Below are positions 56,163 through 64,000 of a stretch of 64,000 nucleotides of DNA, in pieces. Where the stretch lies: assembly GCA_002077045.2 (NCBI GenBank), contig KZ111172.1:290551-354550 (forward strand). Reading direction: 5' to 3'. The notes beneath the pieces were generated by a model. The model saw nothing but the letters and a program-made list of their open reading frames with translations, was not told the DNA's origin and searched no databases. Position numbers and translations under genes: made by a program. Position 1 is the stretch's first letter. The number at the start of each line of letters is the position of its first letter. Origin of the DNA: Rachicladosporium sp. CCFEE 5018. Lineage: Eukaryota > Ascomycota > Dothideomycetes > Cladosporiales > Cladosporiaceae.

Positions 56163-57296
56163 ATGTCGTCTCCCAACACCCCAGCCGTTCCTTGCAAATG
56201 CCCCCTCGACAACCAAGCCACCACCTCGAGCAACTGCCCCATCTGCAAGGCTCCACTTCCGCAGCCTCCCCTGACCAGAGCTCTCTCCTGGCCCACACCC
56301 CTCCCAGTCCTCGCAGCATACCGCCGCACCACTGCGGTTGCCGACCGCGTCCGCCAGGGGGTAGCTGGCCTTCTAGGCTCCAGCGCCTACGCTACGCCCT
56401 CTGACTCCGACGAGGACGCGGACGGCGAGGACGCCTGGACCGACTGCTCGTCTGATGCCGGATCCCAGGCTGATGCACAGGAGTGGGAGGTCACGGGCGA
56501 GGCGAGCTGTCGGTACGCTGCTGCTACTTCGTCCTCCAAGAAGCGGAAGGCAGGGGATGAGGTCGTGGAGGAGGCGCCGATGACGCCGAAACGGAGCCCG
56601 AGGATCGCGGCGTTGAAGCTCAAGAAGATCGAGGTGGCGAAGGTCGAGGCTGGCCCCAGCACGCCTAAGCAGGCTAAGGAGGTCAAGAAGCCTGTCACTC
56701 CCAAGAAGGCCACTGCGTCGAAGCAGCCTTTCACGCCGAAGCAAGCAGGTATCCTCAAGAAGACCGTCCTTGAGATCCCAGCAACGCCAACCACGCCCCG
56801 CCGCAGCCCTCGCCTCGCAGCCAAAGCCGCTTTCGCCGCTGCTTCCGCACCTTCGACGCCCAGAACCTCCGCTTTTCGCCCGTCAAATCCATCCGCGCCC
56901 GCCAAAGCCCGTCGCACACGCAAGGCCTCCATCACCGCCGCCAAGGCTACAGCAGCTAAGCTAGCGAAACGCACCAAGACCACCGCCACTCCCGACTCCC
57001 CTTCCCCAGCTCCAAAACTGGTCAAGAAAGAAACCCGCGCCCTCATCACTGTCGCCTCGCCTATCGCGCCCGAATCGCCACTGCTACAGCAGCTGGCGCC
57101 GCTCTCGCCCATGCTGCCGGGTCGCACGAGAGCTGAGCAGCGGGAGCTGGAGGCGAAGGTCGAAGCTGCGAAGAAGGGAAAGGGCAAGGGGAGGGCGAAG
57201 GAGGTGTATCCCAGGAGGAGGAAGGCGATTGATAAGGGGAAGGATGTTGAGGAGGTGACGGAGATTCGGAGTGGAAAGGGGAAGGGGAGGGCTTAG
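56163..57296 (+). CDS. Basic, disordered, probably nuclear protein
   Basis: 377 residues, single exon. The N-terminus has a Cys cluster (CKCPLDN, NCPICK) that could bind one zinc. An acidic stretch (SDEDADGEDAW) follows, then a long Lys/Ala/Pro/Thr-rich disordered part. A short motif recurs: TPKRSPRIAALK and TPRRSPRLAAKA, plus TPKQA and TPKKA units. Such RSPR and TPKK motifs resemble minor-groove DNA-binding or CDK-site motifs. The C-terminus is KGKGKGRAKE-like and ends GKGKGRA. Chromatin association is inferred from composition only. The long antisense frame is a shadow of the biased composition. Confidence 0.7.
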   Translation: MSSPNTPAVPCKCPLDNQATTSSNCPICKAPLPQPPLTRALSWPTPLPVLAAYRRTTAVADRVRQGVAGLLGSSAYATPSDSDEDADGEDAWTDCSSDAGSQADAQEWEVTGEASCRYAAATSSSKKRKAGDEVVEEAPMTPKRSPRIAALKLKKIEVAKVEAGPSTPKQAKEVKKPVTPKKATASKQPFTPKQAGILKKTVLEIPATPTTPRRSPRLAAKAAFAAASAPSTPRTSAFRPSNPSAPAKARRTRKASITAAKATAAKLAKRTKTTATPDSPSPAPKLVKKETRALITVASPIAPESPLLQQLAPLSPMLPGRTRAEQRELEAKVEAAKKGKGKGRAKEVYPRRRKAIDKGKDVEEVTEIRSGKGKGRA

Positions 57297-57551
57297 GGGT
57301 TTGGACGAGGAGGAAGTAGTGGGGGAGTTGAGGGATCGGTGAGTATAGGAGAGTTGCACGTAGATAATGTCTAATAGGAGCTGGTTCTCTGGAATTGGTC
57401 CCTCGTGTTCGTCGGCATGATGCTCAATGGTGCATCGAACGGCAAAAGTTGAATCCACGAGCTATGCTGAGCAGGTTACGCTCTCCATGCATGGGTAACT
57501 TATTCCTTGATGCCTCTCCACTGGTCGTCCTCGCAGCCTTCGAAGTCTGCC

Positions 57552-58776
57552 TCAGTGTAGCCTGGGCACCTTCCACTTCACCCATCTCGAATAGTCGAAC
57601 GTTAGATTGTCTGAGTTGTAGAACACGTCTGTCTCCACATGTTCATCCAACAAGAACCGACTGTAGAAGGCATACAGGTCCGGCGTCTGGCGGTCCACAG
57701 GAAACTGGCAATGAGTATGATTCCCAATACTGGAGTACCCCATATTGCTCGTCACCCCAAGCGCTTCGTATATCAGTCGACCGGCACTCATGCAACCCCA
57801 GCTACTCCACGGACCAAGCCAGAGGTAGTCTGAATTATCAATCACAATCAGACCACGCGGTGCGACCAGCCCAGCCAGCTCATGGTGATCGAAAGGCAGT
57901 AAGTCAGTGTTGTTCGCGAACTTGCGAAACTCAACAGACTCCCAAACATTCTCATCTACAATCTCAGAAGCCGTCTGTGTGCTTTCATTATGCGCTAGCT
58001 GATAATCAGATAGCCTCCAGCACGCCGCACCCCCCGAGCCAGACTCCTGCGGTATCGTCAGTGCGATCCGCGGCTCGAAGGCGCCAGTGACGAGCGCGCC
58101 TTTGCCGTTGCGGCTGCAACCCGTGATCGCAAGACGACGAGGATCCATGCGAGCTTGTGGAGTCTTCTCAAGAGCGTCGATGATGCGACTTACGCCCCAA
58201 GCCCATGCTATGAGGGCTGAGGCTGTGGCATTTGGACCGTGGAGGTCGTAGAAGAGGCCTTGCCCGCGGGAGGCGAGACTGTCTTGCTGAGCGAACTCGG
58301 AATTGTCGAAGACTATTGTGGCGATGTTTGAGGGAACTGGGATGCTCGGGGCGCCAAAGGCTATGACTGCTGGGAAGGGAGCTTTGCCGGTAGTAGGCAG
58401 TGTGATGTTCACCGTGTAGGTGATGCTTCGGCCACCTACGGTGGGCGTGATGGTCAAGCCGGAGCCGTTGGCTGAAAGTGAGGTCTTGAGAGACGAGGGC
58501 CGATCAGGCAGGGTACCCAGCTCGTACTTCTGAAAGAGCGCTGAGAGCTCCTTGGCGCGGCATGACCACTGAGCTTTGGACTGGACACGCTGTCCACGAA
58601 CGGTGGTGAAGGGATCTGGCAATGTGCTCTCATTGCGCAAGGCAATGTCGTGTGGCAATGGAGGACATCGCTGTGCTGCAAGGATGTTAGAATCATGGCT
58701 TCGAGCACTGGAAAACCATAGACTCACGAAACGCATAAACGACTGACAACCCAAGCAAAGCGAGTAGATATCGCAT
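57552..58776 (-). CDS. Secreted 4-O-methyl-glucuronoyl methylesterase (CE15)
   Basis: Exon 1 (58728-58776) gives a signal peptide (MRYLLALLGLSVVYAF). Exon 2 (57552-58675) follows a 52-bp intron (GTGAGT at 58727, CAG ending at 58676), for 390 residues in total. Catalytic motifs of carbohydrate esterase family 15 are present: the serine in ITGCSRNGKGALV, the acidic ALTIPQESGSGG block, and the histidine region SIGNHTHCQFP. No carbohydrate-binding module is attached. The enzyme cleaves lignin-glucuronoxylan ester links. Putative N-glycosylation sites are several. The start was chosen for the signal peptide. Confidence 0.93.
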
Positions 58777-59221
58777 CGTGGATCTTGGTGAACTGTGGTC
58801 ACGAACAAGGAGAGATCTTGGAAGTACTCACCTTATGTATGCTATTCTCTGGCAGGCTAGCTTACAGTCCGCTGAACTGCTGTCTGACGACTCCGTGTAA
58901 GTAATGCGAGGTTGACCCGCTGGTCGCGACGCATTGGCTGAACAGCTCCGCCACTGCGGGCAATCGCCTGCAGCATGACGGTGCCTTGCGATGATTGGCA
59001 ACGACGAGATCTTGACAGTCGCGACAAAACCGTGGTAGGCCCATGAATTGCAGTGCTGAGATGTGCAGTTCACGGCGGAAAGGATGACTTGCAGTGTGTC
59101 AAGTTCTTCCACCTGTCGCATGGGTTCCGCAGTGCTTGCGATCGACAATTACCCGGCTGCGGACAGAAAGTGACTTTGTTCGTGAGTAGGGTCAATGTAC
59201 GAATATTTACCTAACACTTCG
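58777..59221. other. Intergenic, no supported gene
   Basis: 445 bp holding the CE15 promoter and the 3' flank of the reductase gene. Confidence 0.45.
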
Positions 59222-61137
59222 CTATGCCCATGAGAAATGCTCCATATGCAGATAGATGTCCTTCCGCCTGCCCTTGAGTATCTCCATCTGCGCCTCGGCG
59301 ACAGTGTTCGAGACAGCATTCTGCATGCTGAGCGGCCCACATACGAACACGCCTATCCGCTCGGGCGCACTCGCAGACGTGAACTCCTCGCGCAGCAGAG
59401 CAGGCAGATCGGGTCGTCCACTGAGTTGCTTCGAGCTCTCTCCATTTGTGGACTCAGCATCCGAGTCGGAGCCGTGTTGTGAAGATGCATGTGTGGTCCC
59501 GAGCGCTTTCTCGGGGTCCTCCGATGCGTAAGGATCTTCATCGCTGACCCTCGTCGGCGCTGTCATGGGATCCGAGCCAGTGAAGAACTCCTCGATCTCG
59601 ATGTTTGGTGGTAGCTTGTTCAGCCCCATGGATGACAGCAGCTCACGCACAGTCTGATCGAACCACTGCCGAGCCACGATGTCGCGGGTCGCCACGATGA
59701 TCCTAAGGGTATTGTCTCTTGACTCGAACTTCTTGTCTGTCGAGCCAGAGGTATATAGAGAAGCCAGGATGAATGGTAGTATCCAGCCAGATCCGGAGCC
59801 GCCCGCGATGATGATTTGTCGTTGACATTGCTGCACCTTTTGCATATGCACTCCCCCGTACGGGCCATCAAGCAGTAGTCGAACCTTGCTGCCAGGTGCT
59901 GAAGCAGCCTGTCGAGCCAGCCGTGCGGTGAACCCTTTCCGCGGTCGTATATACAGCACTAGCTCCGAGTCCGGTCCAGTCGCGGAGGGGAGCGAGCAAG
60001 CTGTGAACGGGTGTATCGACAGAGCGTGGATGTCTGCTGATAGGAATCTCACGAAGAAGTGCTGGCCGACTTGCCAGATTGCTTTGGTAGGGATCACAAC
60101 ACGAACGAACCCGTTCGCAGCAAGTGAGATGGTGGCATCGCGGTGCAGACCATGTTCGAAGTAGATGCGTAGCTGTCGATGGAGCCAAGAGAACGCAAAG
60201 AAGACGCCGGTGACGATGAAGTAGTCCCATGACGAAAGTGTCGACGCGCAGTGGACGAAGAGGAAGACCATGAAAACTAAGGCAGCGACGAAGTGGGAGA
60301 ACTTGAACCACTCATAGCTTATGTTGCTGCAAGGGTGTCAGTGAAAGCCATGTGTGCAATACGGACGGCGACCTACCGGAGTGGTCCCATCGATGCAAAT
60401 GTGAGATATGCCTGCGCAATAAGTGCTACAACCCCAGTCCAATAGTCGAAGTTGGTCATCCACTGCATCACCATCTGCCCGGTCTTGATGTTATAGACGA
60501 TGAATGGGAACGTATGCACCAATGCTGTCACGAAGAAGACGTATGAGATCCAGCGATGGTAGACCTGTAGTTTCTCGTGGCTGACACCTGTAAGAGCCGT
60601 GATGAAGTTGGATTTGCCTGCTGTCAAGAAGACGAACGGCATGCATCCGAGAGATAGCCAGCCCGATCGAGTCGCGATTGGAGGCGAACCTCCCCAGTAA
60701 TTCAGTGTCGCTGATTCGGGCCAGTAGTATGGTTGCGGAATCAGTGTCATGCATAAGAAGAATGTTGTACCGACCAGACCTAGCAGGAGGACTCCCAGCG
60801 GCGCCGAGTTCCAGTTCAGCGCTGGCAATCGGAAGCTCCGATAGCTGAGAAATCGGTAGAGGGCAGTCTTCCTGCGGACAATGCTTGTGTCTTGCACTGA
60901 TCTAGGTGCTAACCGTTGGAAGAAGTGTGCAAGGGCGAACAGGATTATGGTTGTTGTGAACAGCACCACCGTGGGTAAGGCGAACCTGTGATCGGATTCG
61001 TACCAGAAGTGCCAGTACTCTTGGTAGTAGTCGCACTCTGCAGTGGTGTTCTGACTGCACTCATACTCTCTGTAGGCGTGAAGCATCGGTGGCCCGGCCG
61101 GTAGCCACGGCGTGCCAGTCATCTCCATGCCGTCCAT
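59222..61137 (-). CDS. Ferric/cupric reductase (FRE family)
   Basis: Exons 60377-61137 and 59222-60326, with a 50-bp intron (GTAGGT at 60376, CAG ending at 60327), give 621 residues. The N-terminus is extracellular-like (YECSQNTTAECDYY). Several membrane helices follow, including the paired haem histidines in GVSHEKLQVYHRW plus ALVHTFPF, and FKFSHFVAALVF with FLFVHC. Then come the FAD-binding HPFTACSLPS, the NADPH site AGGSGSGWILPF, and the C-terminal VFVCGPLSMQNAV. It moves electrons from NADPH across the plasma membrane to reduce Fe(III) or Cu(II). A disordered Ser/Asp-rich insert sits before the last NADPH block (about residues 500-555). It shares a promoter region with the CTR gene. Confidence 0.93.
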
Positions 61138-61661
61138 CGCTGCAAACGTTTTGCGATACTGCCCGGGTGAAGTGAATGAAAGCAGATGTGGTGAGGTAAG
61201 GGATGATGAGAATGAACCTACGCAAAGCTGCTCGCTACGCCTACCGCATTGTTTGTTCGAAGCCGGTCATGCACTCGCCGCGCTTGCCGTGCTGAATAGC
61301 GCTCATTAGATTTGCGTGAGGTCGATTCCCAAAGTGGAGCTGCTGTTGGAAAATCAGCGTCTGTGATTCGCTGGCTGCAGTTCTTGGCTGAGCAAGTTTG
61401 CGGATGTTCCACCTTCTGGAGGCGGATTGTACAGTAGCGGCTCCGCGTAGATAATGGCAAGTACAGAATCCGCTATGCGCGAGCTCGGATGTGGTAGCAT
61501 GAATGAGTAAGTTGCGTCTCAATTGTAATCGCCTGTTCTCCGTCTCAAGCGCTTTGCCCCAAGCACCAGAACCATCAACCAAAGTCTACACGACCCAGCA
61601 TCGCACCTCGTTCACTCAAGGCTCGCCCGACCAGGCCTCACATCTGTAAGGAACTGCCACG
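61138..61661. promoter_or_regulatory. Shared promoter of the reductase and copper-transporter genes
   Basis: 524 bp between divergent starts. A TTGGCTGAGCAAG sequence near 61390 contains, on the minus strand, TTGCTCA, which is close to the yeast Mac1 copper-response element core TTTGCTCA. This is one imperfect match and only suggestive. Confidence 0.4.
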
Positions 61662-62264
61662 ATGTCAATGACCGACATGTCCGGCATGGACATGGCTACA
61701 GCCACCTCTTCAATGGCCATGGCATCCTCCACCGCCTCAGCAGGACACGACATGTCTGGCATGGCCTCCACAAGCAGCATGATGGGCATGTCCGACATGA
61801 TGATGACTTTCTTCTCCTCGAACACAACGCCACTCTACTCGATGACCTGGACCCCAGCAAACATGGGCCAGTACGCCGGGACCTGCCTCTTCTTGATCGC
61901 CTTCGCTCTGGTCTTCCGTGTGCTGATTGCGTTACGGTGTAATTTCACGCCACTCTGGGTGCAGTGGACGAGGCATGAGACGCCGATGGGAGCCTATAGG
62001 GTGGCTGAGAATTTGTTGAAGGGAGCGAGACGGCCGTGGAGGGTCAACGAGGCTGCGGCGAGGGCGACGCTTGACACGATGTTGGCGGGTGTGAGCTATT
62101 TGCTGTGAGTCTAATGGTATTTCAATCTGATAACCTGGAGCTGACTGTGTTACAGCATGATCGCAGTGATGACGATGAATGTCGGGTACTTCCTATCTGT
62201 GCTGGGAGGGACGTTCTTAGGGAGCTTCGTACTAGGTAGCTGGGGCGCCGCAGCTGCGCAATAA
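61662..62264 (+). CDS. CTR-family high-affinity copper transporter
   Basis: Exons 61662-62104 and 62156-62264, with a 51-bp intron (GTGAGT to ACAG), give 183 residues. The N-terminal outside part is Met-rich (MSMTDMSGMDMA, HDMSGM, SMMGMSDMMM), which binds Cu(I). Three membrane helices follow: YAGTCLFLIAFALVFRVLI; the one ending MIAVMTMNVGYF, with the M-x3-M-type pore motif; and the GxxxG-containing GGTFLGSFVLG. The layout and length match fungal Ctr proteins. The second exon is too short to appear as a long open frame. Confidence 0.93.
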
Positions 62265-62428
62265 CGCGTAGCAGATCATGTTTCTGCCAGTTCTTTCCAC
62301 AAGAGCGACTGCCACGCCTGCCACGCCTGCCCATAGTGTTCTCCTCCTCGTCATGCGTACCTCCACCTACATTCTCGATGCCACACCCGCCGACATGTAA
62401 CTCAATCAATGTCAGGCCCATTGATGCC

Positions 62429-62913
62429 CTACTCAATCCTGAGTGCAAGCCTCATCAGCGTCGCGGCATCCTTAGGATCATGCACATAAACGCGCCTCGC
62501 CTCCTCAAGCAGCCGCTCGGCCTTCGCAAGACAAGCCTCGCGAACAAAGTCGGGAATCTGAGGCTCATCGCTGTACACGCGCATCGTACCAATGTTGCAA
62601 TGGACCTGAGCTTGCCAGATGAGCGGCAGGTTTGGCTTCTGGAGGAAGCTGATCAGGTTGGTGTACGTCTGTCCCCACGTTCCATAGCACTGCGAGCTGG
62701 GTCAGTGGGTTCACGAGCAACAGTGGAGTGAGTACGGACCGTGTAGTAATCCCACTTGAATGCCTCATGATCGGCGGTGATTGTGGGCTTATCATTCTTG
62801 TCGGCAGGCGCATCTTGGCTGGACGCTTCCGCCACCTTCGACCCTCCCTTCAATGCTTCTTCCGTGGAGTGCCTGTCGCCTGTTTGATTCTCCAGAGATT
62901 CGCTGGGATCCAT
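62429..62913 (-). CDS. Conserved-looking hypothetical protein, two exons
   Basis: Exon 1 (62740-62913, MDPSESLENQTG, ending FKWDYYT) and exon 2 (62429-62689, CYGTWGQTYTNLISFLQKP, VHCNIGTMRVYSDEPQIPDF, CLAKAERLLEEARRVY) join across a 50-bp intron (GTCCGT at 62739, CTGAC branch, CAG ending at 62690), giving 144 residues. Exon 2 has no start codon of its own. The protein is acidic and disordered at first, then helical. No family is recognised. Nothing suggests secretion or membrane insertion. It is convergent with CTR, with 164 bp between stops. Confidence 0.6.
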
Positions 62914-63449
62914 TGCATTGCCTAGAAGGTGTCAGAAGAAGTCAAAGCAGCAGCGTGAGCAATTCGACCTCTCATAGTGTCCGCCCCACCAGTCGAGTCG
63001 TCTGAGATGGCGATGGATATGTCTTCAGTATGTAATAGACTCTTGCCGAAGTCGTGCGCGGCCTCCTGTACGCTCATTCTCTAATTGAGTAGCGTCTGTC
63101 TATCGTTCTCGTGCGGTTCGGACACTGTGGCCTCTAGTCTGTCGAGCTATAGAGTGAGCGCATGAACACTTGATTTCGTGAGGATCATGATCAATCGTGC
63201 ACCAGCTGACAAACAGAAGGGGACTATGGAAGGCGTTGCGGCAGGTACAGTGAGGGTAGGTCGCACCTTCCTCGTCATAGTAGACGCTTCACAATTCAGG
63301 CCATGGGCAGCGACTTGAACTTGTTATGAAGATATGAAATCGTCAGCCGGCACTGTACCCGCCAAGTGGCGGAACAAAGTGAAGAGGAGACGATACGGAA
63401 TTCAGCAAAGATCGTGATCATTCCAACCAACTACCTACAGCGTCCCGCA
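62914..63449. other. Intergenic, no supported gene
   Basis: 536 bp; upstream region of the two-exon hypothetical gene and 3' flank of the next minus-strand gene. Confidence 0.4.
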
Positions 63450-64000
63450 TCACTCCTCCCTCCTCTCCCCAGCAATCTGCTCATACCACCTCCCATGCGC
63501 CCCCAAGTCCACCCTCCTAACCCCCTCCAGCAACTCAACCACATCCCCAACCTGCTGCACAAACTCCCCCAACCCACAGCCTCCTAGCACCTGACTAGCT
63601 GAGCTCGCAGCCCTCACCTTCTCAGCCGCACTACTCGCACTAAGCCTCGCGTGAATATGCGACTTGAGGCGTTGGTAGATCACTCTGAGCACGGGATCCG
63701 TGAGATTATGATCAGCAGCCTGCGCGAAGAAGCGGGAGATCGTGGACGCGAGGTGGGTTTTAGTGGAAGGTGGCATGTTAGTGGCGGACTCGAGGATCGA
63801 GAAAGCTTTGACTTCAGGAGGCGTAGGTGGAATGTCGGAAGGTGGCGGGTGCGGATCTGCGGCGTAGCCTTCCTTTTCGATCAGCTTGAGTAGCCGAGCG
63901 CCTTGCGCCGTCCAGGGACTGCGGACGTCGCGTTTGAGGAGGTTCTTGGCGGTGAGGAAGATGGCGCCGATGACTGCTATGCAGAGTGTCCTCTCGCGGA
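63450..64000 (-). CDS. 3' end of a conserved fungal protein, cut by window edge
   Basis: The minus frame is open from the right edge to a stop at 63450. It reads RERTLCIAVIGAIFLTAKNL, then a Pro-rich linker (PHPPPSDIPPTPPE), then LTDPVLRVIYQRLKSHIHAR and GLGEFVQQVGDVVELL, ending ERREE: about 183 residues of the C-terminus. The helices resemble the end of a large helical fungal protein (a TCP11/Sok1-type identity came to mind but is not secured). The Met at 63776 is internal, not the start. Confidence 0.55.
   Translation of the reverse strand, partial: RERTLCIAVIGAIFLTAKNLLKRDVRSPWTAQGARLLKLIEKEGYAADPHPPPSDIPPTPPEVKAFSILESATNMPPSTKTHLASTISRFFAQAADHNLTDPVLRVIYQRLKSHIHARLSASSAAEKVRAASSASQVLGGCGLGEFVQQVGDVVELLEGVRRVDLGAHGRWYEQIAGERREE

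Noticed and set aside
56387..57187. A 266-codon minus-strand frame
   Set aside because: Shadow created by the biased base composition of the basic disordered protein on the plus strand.
1..64000. tRNA, rRNA and CRISPR features
   Set aside because: No cloverleaf with a GGTTCGAATCC-like arm, no rRNA-like stretch and no regularly spaced repeats were seen; CRISPR is not expected in a fungus.

Overview
The window is nuclear DNA of a filamentous ascomycete (Pezizomycotina, most likely a dothideomycete). The evidence is introns of about 45-65 bp with GT(R)AGT/CAG borders and CTAAY or CTGAC branch points, fungal-only families (ICE2, DUF3435, OTT_1508-like deaminase, zf-3CxxC, DUF3638, CE15), a pogo-type DNA transposon and Ty3 chromovirus pieces. 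The species cannot be fixed from sequence alone.

The window has two compartments. Positions 1 to about 39.1 kb are an accessory, decaying region. In order it holds a broken NB-ARC/TPR (NLR-like) gene; an intact OTT_1508-like deaminase; a DUF3435 tyrosine-recombinase-like gene fused to C2H2 fingers with a duplicated two-finger unit; a small secreted protein; two hypothetical genes; a dead protein-kinase-like gene split by a 176-bp insertion; an N/Q/S-rich plus coiled-coil gene; an ankyrin scrap; an OrsD-like scrap; a pogo transposase; a truncated Rds1-like gene; a JmjC-like scrap; a truncated Ty3 integrase-chromodomain fragment; a frameshifted zf-3CxxC gene; an intact DUF4396 membrane gene with a GC-AG intron; a long DUF3638 pseudogene; a Ty3 gag scrap with a complete LTR; a small coiled-coil gene; an RRM-YTH m6A-reader gene; and a degraded CE3/VCBS cell-surface gene. 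Long stretches hold nothing recognisable.

A 100-base assembly gap (39145-39244) lies on the boundary. From there to the right end the DNA is compact, conserved core genome: MYG1 (cut by the gap), ICE2, an SDR oxidoreductase, a BMT6-type rRNA methyltransferase, a secreted GH3 beta-glucosidase, asparagine synthetase, a CRAL-TRIO/RhoGAP protein interrupted by one in-frame TGA, chorismate synthase ARO2, a basic disordered nuclear-type protein, a CE15 glucuronoyl esterase, a ferric/cupric reductase divergently paired with a CTR copper transporter, a two-exon hypothetical gene and the 3' end of one more gene.

Functional links are modest. The FRE-type reductase and the CTR transporter share one promoter region and fit a reduce-then-import copper module. 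GH3 and CE15 are both secreted plant-polymer enzymes. ARO2 and ASN are housekeeping amino-acid genes. Splice sites below were chosen by reading-frame continuity and family resemblance, without RNA evidence.
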